From Brevundimonas sp. (lineage in GTDB: Bacteria; Pseudomonadota; Alphaproteobacteria; Caulobacterales; Caulobacteraceae): a DNA stretch of 64,000 nt. Positions 17,268-26,345 of this stretch are shown here, one piece after another (the first letter of the stretch is position 1; the number at the start of each line of letters is the position of its first letter). The DNA is taken from NCBI RefSeq assembly GCF_003248455.1, contig NZ_QFNM01000022.1:1-64000 (forward strand). Reading direction: 5' to 3'. Both the position numbers and the translations under genes were made by a program. The notes beneath the pieces were generated by a model. It had not been told where the DNA came from. It made no database searches and was given only the letters and a program-made list of their open reading frames with translations.

Positions 17268-20138
17268 CTACTTCAGCGAGCCCGAGTTCAGATTCAGGGC
17301 GCCGGCCTCGATGACCTCCAGGTTCGGGTGTCTGGCCCGCAGGGCGTCCAGGAATTTGGAGCCGTCGCCGACGATCACCAGGCTGGCGCGATCGGCCGGC
17401 AGGTGTTCGGCGAAGGCGGCCTGGACCTGTTCCGGGGTGACGGCGCGGACGCGGCCGGCGTAGTCGGCCAGTTCGCTCATCGGCAGGTCGTAGAGGGCCA
17501 GGTTGGCGACCAGCGTCCCCAGGCCGTCCACCGTCTCCAGCGAGCGGCCGAAGCCGCCGATCAAGGTGGCGCGGCGCGGCGCCAGGTCGGCGGCCGTGGG
17601 GGTCTCGGTTCCCAGCTTGGCGATCTCGGCCAGGATCAGGTCGGCGACCTCGTCGGCCGTCTCGTTCTTGGTCTGGGTCGAGGCGGTGAAGACGCCCGCA
17701 TCGGCGCGCGCGCCCAGCGACGAGGAGGCGCCGTAGGACAGGCCGCGCTTGATGCGGATCTCCTGGTTCAGACGCGACGAGAAGCCGCCGCCCAGCAGAG
17801 AGTTGCCCAGCGTCAGCGGGAAGAAGTCGGCGTCGGTGCGCGACACGCCGCGCACGGCGGCGACCACGGCGGCCTGGCCGGCGCCGGGCTGGTCCACCAC
17901 GACGATGCGCGGGGCCAGGGGCTGTCCGGCCGGATCGGCGGCCGGGGCGGGCGCGGCGCCGGCGGGGCGCCAGTCGCCGAACGCCTGTTGGGCCAGGGCG
18001 CGGGCGGCGTCGGGCGTGATGTCGCCCGAGAAGACCAGGGTCGCGTCCGACGGGCGATAACGGGCGGCGTGGAAGGCGGCGACGTCGGCCGGGGTGATCG
18101 TCGGCACGGTCTGGGGCGTGCCCGATCCCGGCGCGCCATAGGGAGCGTCGCCATAGACGACGCGGCCCACGGTCATGCCGGCGATGGCGCCCGGCTGGCT
18201 GAGGGCGACGCGTAGGCCGTCCAGCGTCTGGGCCTGCTGGCGTTCCAGCTCCTCGCCGGCGAAGGCGGGGTTCTTCACCAGATCGGCCATCAGGGCGACG
18301 GTCGCGGGGAAGGCGTTGGCCGGGGCGTTGGCGTAGACATTGGAGAAGTCCACCCCGGCCGCGGCGCCGACGGCGGCGCCCAGCTGTTCGATCTGGGTGG
18401 CGATCTCGGGCGCCGTCCGGGTCTTGGTTCCCTGGGTCAGCAGCGAGGCGGTCAGGGCGGCGACCCCGGCCTTGCCCGCCGGATCGTCGGACGAACCGGC
18501 CTTGAAGCCGAGCCGGGCCGAGACCAGCGGCAGGCCGTCGGTGGGGGCGACCAGGACGCGCAGGCCGTTCGACAGGCGGAAATCGGCCACGGCGGGGGTG
18601 GCGGGCGCGACCTCGGGCCCCGGCTGGGGCAGACGGGCACGTTCGGCCTCGGGCAGCAGGACGGCGGGTTCGCCGGCGGGCGCCAGATCGGCGACCTTGA
18701 CCGGCGCATCCACGTTCATCTTCTGCACCGAGGCCGGGTTCTGGGCGTCGGCGGCCAGGAAGGTGATCGTCGACTGGCGCTGCGGCGTCAGATATTTGCG
18801 GGCCACGCGCTGGACGTCGGCGGCGGTGACGGCCTGGATCTGGGCCACCTCCCGATCGGCGGCGGCGGCCGACCCGGTGTTGATCAGCGAGAAGCCCAGG
18901 GCGGTGGCGCGGTCGTCCACCGTCTCGCGGCTGCGCAGGGTGTTGGCCACGATCTCGTTCTTGGCCTCGGCCAGCTCCTGGGCCGTGATCGGCGCATCGC
19001 GCAGCTTGGCGATCTCTTCGTTCAGGGCGGCGATCCCCTCTTCGGCCGTATGGCCCTGGGCCATGATGGCCAGGGCCGACAGATTGCCCGCCTGCTGGGC
19101 GAAGTCGGGGGTCGAGCCGATCTGGGCCGCGATCTGCTTGTCATAGACCAGCGAGCGATACAGGCGGCTGGATTCGCCGGTGGACAGCACCCCGTCCAGG
19201 ACCGTCAGGGCGGCGCGGTCGGGATCGGCGTATTTGACGGTCGGCCAGGCGACGACGGCGGCCGGCAGCGGCACGTTCGGCGCATAATAGGTGACGTTTT
19301 TCGGAGCGGTCGGCTCGGGTTCGACCACATGGTTGGCCGGGATGGGCGTGGTCGGGTTCTTCAGCGGGGCGAAATACTGGTCGATCCAGCGGTCCAGCTG
19401 GGCTTGGTCGAAATTGCCCGCCACGATCAGATAGGCGTTGTCGGGCCGATAGTAGGTGGCGTGGAAGCGGCGCACGTCGTCCAGCGAAGAGGCCTCCAGC
19501 TCCTCGATCGAGCCGATGCCGGGGCGGCGATAGGGGCTGTCCTGATAGATGGTCTCGGGCACGAACAGGCCGAACAGCCGGCCGTAGGGGTTGGCGAGGA
19601 TGCGCTGGCGGTACTCCTCCTTCACCACGTCGCGCTCGGCCACGAAGGTCGGCTCGTCCACGACCAGCGAGCCCATGCGGTCGGCCTCGGCGAACAGCAT
19701 CCGCTCCAGATGGTTGGCGGGCACGGTCTCGAAATAGGCGGTGGTGTCGTCGGCGGTGAAGGCGTTGTTGGAGCCGCCCACGTCCTCGGTCAGCCGGTCG
19801 AAGGTCTCGGGCGGCAGGTTCCGGGTCGACTTGAACATCAGGTGTTCGAACAGGTGGGCGAAGCCCGAGCGCCCGGCCGGATCGTCCTTGGACCCGACCT
19901 TGTACCAGACCTGGACCGTGACGTTGGAGGTGTCGGCGTCGCGCGCCGTATAGACCTCGAGCCCGTTCGGCAGGATGCGCCTGGCGAAGCCCAGCGGCGG
20001 CACGGTCACGCCCTGGGGCGCCTGGACCGCCGAGGGGGCGGCGGCGGCGCTGTCTGCGAAGGCGGGGGCGGCCAGGCCGAGAAGAAGGGCCGAGGCGGCG
20101 GCCCCGGCTTTGAGCGTGGCGATCAGGCGGAATTTCAT
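17268..20138 (-). CDS. Secreted two-lobed M16 (insulinase/pitrilysin) metallopeptidase
   Basis: A 956-residue protein made of two M16 halves fused in one chain. A signal peptide (about 1-28, ending AFADS) sends it to the periplasm. The first half has the inverted zinc motif HLFEH (H95, E98, H99) and a downstream acidic ligand in ANHLERMLFAEADRM. The second half (from about 510) begins with the equivalent strand GFKAGSSDDPAGKAGVAALTA but lacks HxxEH, so it is the non-catalytic partner lobe. Such enzymes cleave peptides inside a closed chamber. Probably monocistronic. Confidence 0.92.
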   Translation of the reverse strand: MKFRLIATLKAGAAASALLLGLAAPAFADSAAAAPSAVQAPQGVTVPPLGFARRILPNGLEVYTARDADTSNVTVQVWYKVGSKDDPAGRSGFAHLFEHLMFKSTRNLPPETFDRLTEDVGGSNNAFTADDTTAYFETVPANHLERMLFAEADRMGSLVVDEPTFVAERDVVKEEYRQRILANPYGRLFGLFVPETIYQDSPYRRPGIGSIEELEASSLDDVRRFHATYYRPDNAYLIVAGNFDQAQLDRWIDQYFAPLKNPTTPIPANHVVEPEPTAPKNVTYYAPNVPLPAAVVAWPTVKYADPDRAALTVLDGVLSTGESSRLYRSLVYDKQIAAQIGSTPDFAQQAGNLSALAIMAQGHTAEEGIAALNEEIAKLRDAPITAQELAEAKNEIVANTLRSRETVDDRATALGFSLINTGSAAAADREVAQIQAVTAADVQRVARKYLTPQRQSTITFLAADAQNPASVQKMNVDAPVKVADLAPAGEPAVLLPEAERARLPQPGPEVAPATPAVADFRLSNGLRVLVAPTDGLPLVSARLGFKAGSSDDPAGKAGVAALTASLLTQGTKTRTAPEIATQIEQLGAAVGAAAGVDFSNVYANAPANAFPATVALMADLVKNPAFAGEELERQQAQTLDGLRVALSQPGAIAGMTVGRVVYGDAPYGAPGSGTPQTVPTITPADVAAFHAARYRPSDATLVFSGDITPDAARALAQQAFGDWRPAGAAPAPAADPAGQPLAPRIVVVDQPGAGQAAVVAAVRGVSRTDADFFPLTLGNSLLGGGFSSRLNQEIRIKRGLSYGASSSLGARADAGVFTASTQTKNETADEVADLILAEIAKLGTETPTAADLAPRRATLIGGFGRSLETVDGLGTLVANLALYDLPMSELADYAGRVRAVTPEQVQAAFAEHLPADRASLVIVGDGSKFLDALRARHPNLEVIEAGALNLNSGSLK

Positions 20139-20237
20139 AGGGGGCTCCGGGCCCGGAACGCCGGGCGGGCCGAACGTAACAGCGATTGCGCGTCTTGCAC
20201 CTTACCGAGATGTAATGAAGCGATGCAGCGGGCGCGA

Positions 20238-21122
20238 TCAGTCGGGAAAGACCCGCACGCCGATCTCGCCTTTAGGGGTCAGCCAGGCGTGTTTCATGCC
20301 CTGGCTGTTGAAGGGCGCGGCGATGTTTCCGGCGGCGTCCAGGGCGATCAGGCCGCCGTCGCCGCCCTTCCCGTCGCCGTCCAGGGCGCCGATCTGGTCG
20401 ATCACGGCCTGGGCCGCCTGGGCCAGGGTCTGGCCGGCGGCGACGCGCCAGGCGGCCTGGGCGGCGGCGGCGACGCGGATGAAATATTCGCCCTGTCCGG
20501 TGCAGGAGACGGCGGCGTGGTCGTCGGCCCAGGTTCCCGCGGCGGGGATGGGGGTGTCGCCGACGCGGCCCGGCATCTTGCCGAAGACGCCGGCGGTCGA
20601 GGTGGCGGCGGCGAGACGCCCCTGGCCGTCCAGGACGCAGCAGCCGACCGTGCCGTGGCCCAGGGCGCCGGGCGGATGGTTGTCCTCGCCCCGGCCCGCG
20701 CCGGTGAACCAGGCGGCCTCGTCGGCGATCGGCTCAAGCCCCTGGTCGTGGGCGAACCGGGCCGCGCCCTGGCCCGCCAGCATGACGTGGGGCGTGCGCT
20801 CCATCACCGCGCGGGCGGCCAGGACCGGATTGCGGAAGCCCTGAAGCGCTGCGACCGATCCGGCCCGGCGCGTCGAGCCGTCCATCAGGCTGGCGTCCAG
20901 CTCATAGGCGCCGGCCTGATTGGGCGAGGCGCCCCGGCCCGCGACATACAGCCCCGAATCCTCCAGCATGACCACCGCTGCGGTCGCGACGTCCAGGGCG
21001 CTGTCGCCCGCGTCCAGCCGCGCCTTCATGGCCTCGACCACCTGGCGCATGTGCGCGACCTCGGCCTCGTAGTTGCGTTCACGCCGGGCGCCGGCGCCGC
21101 CGTGGAGGATGAGGGCGGTCAT
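20238..21122 (-). CDS. Isoaspartyl peptidase/L-asparaginase (Ntn hydrolase)
   Basis: Removes beta-aspartyl linkages from dipeptides and hydrolyses asparagine; matures by self-cleavage. The nucleophile is T158 in GHGTVGCC, which becomes the new N-terminus of the beta chain. HGGAGA near the N-terminus and TSTAGVFGKMPGRVGDTPI are family motifs. The ATG at 21122 (294 residues) has an AGGAAGA ribosome site; the upstream open frame runs through a REP-like repeat and is not coding. Confidence 0.92.
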   Translation of the reverse strand: MTALILHGGAGARRERNYEAEVAHMRQVVEAMKARLDAGDSALDVATAAVVMLEDSGLYVAGRGASPNQAGAYELDASLMDGSTRRAGSVAALQGFRNPVLAARAVMERTPHVMLAGQGAARFAHDQGLEPIADEAAWFTGAGRGEDNHPPGALGHGTVGCCVLDGQGRLAAATSTAGVFGKMPGRVGDTPIPAAGTWADDHAAVSCTGQGEYFIRVAAAAQAAWRVAAGQTLAQAAQAVIDQIGALDGDGKGGDGGLIALDAAGNIAAPFNSQGMKHAWLTPKGEIGVRVFPD

Positions 21123-21214
21123 GGAGTCTTCCTGAGCTTGGCTTTTCGCCTCTTTCAATCGGGCGTGGCGCTGTTTAGCGTCGCGACGAGGGCTGCGCCA
21201 TGTCGGCCACGAAG

Positions 21215-21294
21215 AAACGGCCTCAAGCAGCGCGAAGCGCGATAGGCCAGGGATAAAGTGAAACGGCCTCAAGCAGCGCGAAGCGCGACAGGCC
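21215..21294. repeat. Two tandem 34-bp REP-like palindromic repeats
   Basis: Copies at 21215-21248 and 21261-21294 differ at one base. Each can fold as GGCCT...AGGCC around an inner GCGC-GAA-GCGC hairpin. A third diverged copy lies at 23707-23735. They sit between divergent asparaginase and oxidoreductase genes. Confidence 0.75.
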
Positions 21295-21307
21295 CCAAGG
21301 AGGAAAG

Positions 21308-22309
21308 ATGCGCGCTGTCCTGTCCAAAACGCCCGGCGGTCCCGAAACCCTGGTGGTCGAGGAGGTGCTGGACCCCACGCCCAAGGCCGGAGAGGTGGTC
21401 ATCGAGGTCAAGGCGGTGGGGATCAACTATCCCGACACATTGATCATCGAGGACAGATACCAGTTCCGGCCCGAACGGCCCTTCTCGCCCGGCGCCGAGG
21501 TGGCGGGCGTGGTCGAGGCGGTGGGCGAGGACGTCAAGGGCGTGTTCAAGGGCGAACGCGTCATCGCCGCGCCCGGCTGGGGCGGGCTGGTCGAACGGCT
21601 GGCGGTGCGGGCCGAGACCGTCATCCCGATCCCCGAGGCGATGAGCTTCGAAGAGGCGGCGGCCCTCATCATGACCTATGGCACCAGCTATTACGCCCTG
21701 AAGGACCGGGCGCAGCTGAAGCCGGGCGAGACCCTCCTGGTGCTGGGCGCGGCCGGGGGCGTGGGCGCCGCCGCCGTCGAACTGGGCAAGGCCATGGGGG
21801 CGCGCGTGGTCGCCGCCGCCTCGACCAACGAAAAGGTGCAGTTCGCGCTGGATATGGGGGCCGACAACGGCCTGATCTATCCGTCCGGTCCGATGGACAA
21901 GGCCGCCCAGAAGGCGCTGTCGGGCGAGTTCAAGCTGGCCACCGGCCGCGACGGGGCCGACGTGGTCTATGACGTGGTGGGCGGCGACTACGCCGATCCG
22001 GCGATCCGGGCGATGGACTGGAACGGGCGCTATCTGGTGGTGGGCTTCCCGGCGGGCATTCCGTCGCTGCCGCTGAACCTGACCCTGCTGAAGTCGGTTT
22101 CGGTGATCGGCGTCTTCTGGGGCGCGGCCGTCGCGCGCGATCCCAAGGGTCACGCCGCCAACATGGCCGAACTGATGCAGATGTACGCCGACGGCAGGAT
22201 CAAGCCGCGCGTGTCGCGGACCTTCCCGCTGGAAAAGGCCGGCGAGGCCATCAAGGCCCTGGGCGACCGTCAGGCCCTGGGCAAGATCGTGGTGACGGTC
22301 GAGAGCTGA
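21308..22309 (+). CDS. NADPH:quinone oxidoreductase-type MDR protein
   Basis: A 333-residue zinc-free medium-chain dehydrogenase/reductase. The N-terminal GroES-like domain contains KAVGINYPDTLII; the cofactor fold has the motif GAAGGVGAAAVELGKAMGA (about 145-163). It lacks the catalytic-zinc Cys/His set, as quinone reductases do. A very strong ribosome site, AAGGAGGAAAG, precedes the ATG. The natural acceptor is unknown. Right after the REP-like repeats. Confidence 0.9.
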   Translation: MRAVLSKTPGGPETLVVEEVLDPTPKAGEVVIEVKAVGINYPDTLIIEDRYQFRPERPFSPGAEVAGVVEAVGEDVKGVFKGERVIAAPGWGGLVERLAVRAETVIPIPEAMSFEEAAALIMTYGTSYYALKDRAQLKPGETLLVLGAAGGVGAAAVELGKAMGARVVAAASTNEKVQFALDMGADNGLIYPSGPMDKAAQKALSGEFKLATGRDGADVVYDVVGGDYADPAIRAMDWNGRYLVVGFPAGIPSLPLNLTLLKSVSVIGVFWGAAVARDPKGHAANMAELMQMYADGRIKPRVSRTFPLEKAGEAIKALGDRQALGKIVVTVES

Positions 22310-22337
22310 TCCTACACCGCGCAGCGAGGGAGGATCG

Positions 22338-22736
22338 TCATTTCGCCTTCAGCCGCTGGACCGCGTCTTCGGCCAGGTCGCGGTGGCGGCGTTTGATGTT
22401 GGCGCCGACCATGGCCAGGACGGCGGTGATGACCGCCGCGTCGTCGGTATAGCCGATGCCGGCGAAGAGGTCGGGAATGGCGTCCACCGGCAGGACGAAA
22501 TAGGCCAGGCCGGCGAGGATCATCCCCTTGGCCGCCATCGGGGTCTGGGGGTCGCGCGCGGCGTACCAGGCGGCCAGGGCCTGGTCCGCGAAGGGGATGC
22601 GGGCGGCGGTGCGCTGGATCTTGGGCCAGAAGCCCCTGGCCACGCGGGCCTCGTTGATCCTGACGACGGCGGGAACCAGCGCCTTCTTGGGGTCCAGGGC
22701 GTCGGCGGGATCGGCGGGTTTGGCTTTGGCGGTCAT
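22338..22736 (-). CDS. YkvA family protein (DUF1232)
   Basis: A 132-residue protein with the DUF1232 core YFVLPVDAIPDLFAGIGYTDDAAVI, in which the LPxDxIPD motif is diagnostic. One or two hydrophobic helices suggest a membrane protein. The N-terminus is Lys/Ala/Asp-rich. Function unknown. Divergent from the SDR gene. Confidence 0.87.
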   Translation of the reverse strand: MTAKAKPADPADALDPKKALVPAVVRINEARVARGFWPKIQRTAARIPFADQALAAWYAARDPQTPMAAKGMILAGLAYFVLPVDAIPDLFAGIGYTDDAAVITAVLAMVGANIKRRHRDLAEDAVQRLKAK

Positions 22737-22791
22737 GGCCGCTAAATCCTCAATCGAAACTCGGGTTCAACATTACATAGGAACGAACAGG

Positions 22792-23574
22792 ATGAAACTG
22801 GACAGCAGCATCGCCGCCGTCGTCACGGGCGGGGCCTCGGGCCTGGGCGAGGGCACGGCCCGCGCCATCGCCGCCACCGGCGCCAAGGTGGCCCTGTTCG
22901 ACCTGAACGCAGAGAAGGGCGAGGCGATCGCGGCCGAGATCGGCGGCGTCTTCTGCCAGGTGGACGTCACAGACGACGCCTCGGTCGCCTCAGCCTTCGA
23001 AAAGGCCCGCGCCGCCCATGGCCAGGAACGGCTGACCGTCAACTGCGCCGGGATCGCCACCGGCATGAAGACCGTCTCGCGCAAGAAGGACACCGGCGAG
23101 ATCAAGGCCCACGACATGGCCCAGTTCGAACGCACCGTGCGAGTCAATCTGTTCGGCACCTTCCGCGTCCTGTCGCAATCGGCGGCGGGCATGGCAGCGC
23201 TGGAGCGGATGGCGGACGGCGAGCGCGGCCTGATCGTCAACACGGCCTCGGTGGCGGCGCAGGACGGCCAGATCGGCCAGGCGGCCTATTCGGCGTCCAA
23301 GGGCGGTGTCTACGCCATGACCCTGCCGATCGCGCGCGACCTGGCCCAGGAAGGGGTGCGCTGCAACACCATCCTGCCCGGCATCATGTGGACGCCGATG
23401 ATGGCCGGCATGGACCAGAAGATCCAGGACGCCCTGGCCGCCGCCATCCCCTTCCCCAGCCGCCTGGGCACGCCGGCCGACTATGCGTCCCTGGTGCTGG
23501 AGCTGGCGCGCAACGTCTATATCAACGGCGAATGCATCCGCCTGGACGGCGCCATCCGCCTGGCGCCGCGCTGA
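22792..23574 (+). CDS. SDR-family dehydrogenase, 3-hydroxyacyl-CoA dehydrogenase type II-like
   Basis: A 260-residue short-chain dehydrogenase. It has the NAD-binding motif TGGASGLG (about 12-19), NCAG and the catalytic YSASK with an upstream Ser (NTASVAA). ILPGIMWTPMM after the active site and the overall pattern resemble 3-hydroxyacyl-CoA / 2-methyl-3-hydroxybutyryl-CoA dehydrogenases of fatty-acid and isoleucine breakdown. The ATG at 22792 follows an AGGAACGAACAGG leader. Confidence 0.88.
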   Translation: MKLDSSIAAVVTGGASGLGEGTARAIAATGAKVALFDLNAEKGEAIAAEIGGVFCQVDVTDDASVASAFEKARAAHGQERLTVNCAGIATGMKTVSRKKDTGEIKAHDMAQFERTVRVNLFGTFRVLSQSAAGMAALERMADGERGLIVNTASVAAQDGQIGQAAYSASKGGVYAMTLPIARDLAQEGVRCNTILPGIMWTPMMAGMDQKIQDALAAAIPFPSRLGTPADYASLVLELARNVYINGECIRLDGAIRLAPR

Positions 23575-23746
23575 GGCGCGCAAGGGCGCTATGCTCGCGT
23601 TCCCACCTGCGCGGGGACGAGGTGCGGCCGCTCGCTGCTCGAGCGCGAAAGACGCTCCGGCCGCGAGCGGCCGGGGGGCCAGGGGCGGCGGTTCGGGGGC
23701 CGGTCCGGCTCAGGCAGGGCGAAGCGCGATAGGCGCAAAAAAGAGC
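23575..23746. repeat. Nested inverted repeat and REP-like copy after the SDR gene
   Basis: Arms CGGCCGCTCGC (23625-23635) and GCGAGCGGCCG (23663-23673) pair perfectly. Inside them GAGCG and CGCTC (23641-23645, 23653-23657) form a second stem over CGAAAGA. The REP-like copy at 23707-23735 follows. The structure could end SDR transcription. No gene seen. Confidence 0.5.
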
Positions 23747-23775
23747 TTGCAGGATCGTTCGACCCTCCGCTATAC
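23747..23775 (+). promoter_or_regulatory. Sigma-70-type promoter of tRNA-Gly
   Basis: TTGCAG at 23747-23752 and CTATAC at 23770-23775, with a 17-base spacer, 42 bases before the mature tRNA. Confidence 0.6.
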
Positions 23776-23817
23776 GCCCCCTCCTCGACGGGGCGCACAC
23801 GCGGCGCCTTACGGATC

Positions 23818-23892
23818 GCGGGCGTAGCTCAGGGGTAGAGCACAACCTTGCCAAGGTTGGGGTCGAGAGTTCGAATCTCTTCGCCCGCTCCA
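23818..23892 (+). tRNA. tRNA-Gly (anticodon GCC)
   Basis: 75 bases including an encoded CCA. Acceptor arms GCGGGCG and CGCCCGC pair fully. The D arm GCTC...GAGC is present. The anticodon stem CAACC/GGTTG encloses TTGCCAA with anticodon GCC, and the T loop has GTTCGAATC. It marks the border between the conserved block and the metal-resistance region. Confidence 0.97.
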
Positions 23893-23927
23893 GTCGAGAT
23901 TGCCAAGGCAATCAATAGGTTATGGCA

Positions 23928-23962
23928 GGGCGATCCCAACGGGATCGCCCACCCTATTTTTT
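23928..23962 (+). terminator. Rho-independent terminator after tRNA-Gly
   Basis: A perfect 10-bp stem GGGCGATCCC/GGGATCGCCC with an AAC loop, then ACCCTATTTTTT. Confidence 0.88.
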
Positions 23963-24363
23963 ACGCCGCTACCACACCGCTACCAAAAATCTTTTGCTGG
24001 CGAGCGCTCGCCTGTCCATTGGCATGGCGCATTGCGGTGAAGGCCCCTGAAATCTGCTGAAAAGACCGAACTAATTTTTGCGGAGATCGACCCGCGAGCA
24101 GGTCACGGGAAAATAGTGCCTTGGAATGTTGTTGCCCGCAGCTTCTTGCCTCGTATCCGTCAACCGCCGCCTTTGACTCTCTGAAGGATCCCGCGGGGTT
24201 TGGCGACGGTCAGGGTGTCGCGGTCTCGGCGCGGTCCCGAGCGATTGCTGTTCACCGTCCTGTAGTGACCTTAATAGGACCGGCCCGGTCTATCGCTCGT
24301 CCGCACGTCGGACTTCGCGGACGTCTGGCCGGCGTCGGCCGCCTGTCTGACCAAGGACCTGTG
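23963..24363. other. Gene-free stretch at the start of the accessory region
   Basis: About 400 bases without a convincing gene. It contains a short direct repeat CCGCTACC (twice, about 23966-23984) beside the tRNA terminator. The minus strand has short open frames near 23965-24060, but none shows integrase motifs. The composition here is less GC-rich than on either side. It may be the remnant of an integration event at the tRNA. Confidence 0.4.
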
Positions 24364-25119
24364 ATGACCTTCACCCGCCTGCGCTCGCTGCCGGACCCGG
24401 ATCATCTGCCGGCTCTGGACGCGGCCTATCTGTCCGCCGATCCCGCCCGTGGACTGGGCCCGACCGAGCCGGCGCCGCGTATCCTTCTCCTGTACGGATC
24501 GCTGCGCGAGCGGTCGTATTCGCGGTTCTGCGTCGAGGAAGCGGCCCGCCTGCTGCAGCAAATGGGATGCGAGACCCGCATCTTCGACCCCACCGACCTG
24601 CCCCTGCCGGGCGCGCCCGGCGACGACGACCACCCGGCGGTGCGCGAGTTGCGCGAACACGCCTTGTGGTCGGAGGGCATGGTCTGGTGCAGCCCGGAGC
24701 GGCACGGCCAGGTCTCCGGACTGATGAAGCTGCAGATCGATCACCTGCCGTTGAGCCTGGGCGGCATGCGCCCGACCCAGGGCCGGACGCTCGCCGTCAT
24801 GCAGGTGTCGGGCGGGTCCCAGAGCTTCAACGCCGTCAACACTCTGCGCCTTCTGGGCCGCTGGATGCGGATGGTCACCATCCCCAACCAGTCGAGCGTG
24901 GCCAAGGCCTTCCAGGAATTCGACGAGGCCGGCCGGATGAAACCCTCGGCCTACTATGAGCGGATTGTCGATGTGATGGAGGAACTGGTGCGCTTCACCA
25001 TCCTGGTCCGGCCCCACGCCGTTCAGCTCGTGGACCGCTATTCGGAGCGCAAGGCGGCCGGAGTTTTGGTGGATGCCGCGTCCGACCTCTCGGCCATTGC
25101 TATCGCACGCCAGGCCTGA
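24364..25119 (+). CDS. arsH: Arsenical resistance protein ArsH (NADPH-dependent FMN reductase)
   Basis: A 251-residue flavodoxin-like reductase; characterised members oxidise trivalent organoarsenicals or reduce azo dyes, quinones and metals using NADPH and FMN. Diagnostic: LLYGSLRERSYSR (phosphate-binding loop), SPERHGQVSGLMKLQIDHLPL and VSGGSQSFNAVNTLRLLGRWMRM. The ATG at 24364 has an AAGGA site. No arsR, arsB or arsC is seen nearby, so it stands alone here. Confidence 0.95.
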   Translation: MTFTRLRSLPDPDHLPALDAAYLSADPARGLGPTEPAPRILLLYGSLRERSYSRFCVEEAARLLQQMGCETRIFDPTDLPLPGAPGDDDHPAVRELREHALWSEGMVWCSPERHGQVSGLMKLQIDHLPLSLGGMRPTQGRTLAVMQVSGGSQSFNAVNTLRLLGRWMRMVTIPNQSSVAKAFQEFDEAGRMKPSAYYERIVDVMEELVRFTILVRPHAVQLVDRYSERKAAGVLVDAASDLSAIAIARQA

Positions 25120-25235
25120 GGCTGCGTTTTTGGCGGTAACGCGCCAGAACTGGCGAATTGCGATCCTCCCTGTCGAGGCAGGGTCTTCAGTGGAGCCGCA
25201 CGGCGCAGAGCCTCGCCGGCGCCATGGGGAGGCGC

Positions 25236-26345
25236 TTATCCTCGATCGACCAGAGAATAGCTTGTGCTGCGTCCCCCGCCGTCATCCTTCACGAGGATGC
25301 CCCGGTCCACCAGATCTTTGATGTCGCGCAAGGCCGTGTCGGGCGAGGACTTCGTCAGCGCCGCCCATTTGGTCGAGGTGAGCTTGCCTTCGAAGCCGTC
25401 GAGCAGCCGGTTGATGACCGTGCTCTGGCGCTCGCTCAACGTCTGACCTGCGAGCGCCTCCCAGAAGCGCGCCTTGCGCATCACATGGGTCAGGGTGGTT
25501 TCCGCGCCGTCGAATGCGCGATCGAGGCAGCCGAGGAACCAGTCCAGCCAGAGGGTCACGTCCAGCGCGCCTTTCTGGGTCGTCTCCAGGGTCGCGTAGT
25601 AGTCCTTGCGCTCCAGCCGGATCTGGGCGGACATGCTGTAGAACCGCTGGGCGCTTTTCTCGGAACGGGCGAGCGCCATGTCGGCGATCGCCCGGGCGAT
25701 CCGGCCGTTCCCGTCGTCGAACGGGTGGATGGTCACGAACCACAGGTGGGCGATCGCGGCCTTGAGGACCGGATCCGTCCGCGGCTCGTCAGTGAACCAG
25801 TCGAGGAACGCGCGCATCTCGTCCTGCAGACGGGCGGCGGGCGGCGCTTCATAGTGCACGCGCTCTCGTCCGAAGGGGCCCGAGACGACCTGCATCGGGC
25901 CGGAGCTCTCGTTGCGCCAGGCGCCGACGACGATCTTCGTCATGCCGCTGCGTCCGGTCGGAAACAGGGCGGCGTGCCAGCCGAACAGCCGTTCCTCGGT
26001 GAGCGGAGACGCAAAGTTCTGGGTCGCGTCGAGCATCATTTCGACGACGCCTTCGACGTTGCGATCCGCGGGGGCGAGGGCCCCGATATCCATGCCGAGG
26101 CGGCGGGCGATGGAGGATCGCACCTGATCCTTGTCGAGCAGCTCGCCTTCGATTTCGCTGGATTTCAGGACATCTTCGGTAAGGGTCTCGAGGACGGCTT
26201 CAGCGCGGAGGTCGAAGCCGAGCGTGTGCATCCGGCCAAGCAGAAGGCCTTGGCGATGACGGACGGCTGGGAGGCGATCGGCAAGCGCGTCAGCGCGCCA
26301 TTCCAGACGCGGCCAGCCTTCGATCTCATGGATGTATTGCGCCAT
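25236..26345 (-). CDS. Fic-family AMP-transferase with DUF4172 N-terminus and C-terminal winged helix
   Basis: A 369-residue Fic protein, expected to transfer AMP from ATP to target proteins. The catalytic motif HPFDDGNGR is complete at about 207-215. An N-terminal inhibitory motif of the S-xxx-E-G type (SSEIEG, about 62-67) predicts self-inhibition by blocking the ATP gamma-phosphate. The C-terminal 80 residues (RQSTVINRLLDGFEG...ALRDIKDLVDRGIL) read as a winged helix. The ATG at 26345 is chosen for its AAGGAG site eight bases upstream; a GTG nine bases earlier is possible. The start region carries inverted repeats (26344-26442), suggesting autoregulation. Target unknown. Confidence 0.9.
   Translation of the reverse strand: MAQYIHEIEGWPRLEWRADALADRLPAVRHRQGLLLGRMHTLGFDLRAEAVLETLTEDVLKSSEIEGELLDKDQVRSSIARRLGMDIGALAPADRNVEGVVEMMLDATQNFASPLTEERLFGWHAALFPTGRSGMTKIVVGAWRNESSGPMQVVSGPFGRERVHYEAPPAARLQDEMRAFLDWFTDEPRTDPVLKAAIAHLWFVTIHPFDDGNGRIARAIADMALARSEKSAQRFYSMSAQIRLERKDYYATLETTQKGALDVTLWLDWFLGCLDRAFDGAETTLTHVMRKARFWEALAGQTLSERQSTVINRLLDGFEGKLTSTKWAALTKSSPDTALRDIKDLVDRGILVKDDGGGRSTSYSLVDRG

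Noticed and set aside
19050..21245. 731-codon plus-strand open frame across the M16 peptidase and asparaginase
   Set aside because: Antisense shadow spanning two unrelated genes.
21215..21294. Tandem repeats as a CRISPR array
   Set aside because: Only two copies with a 12-base gap, strongly self-folding, and no cas genes.
23965..24100. Integrase remnant next to tRNA-Gly
   Set aside because: Minus-strand frames were read but none shows the R-H-R-Y catalytic motifs, so there is no support beyond position.
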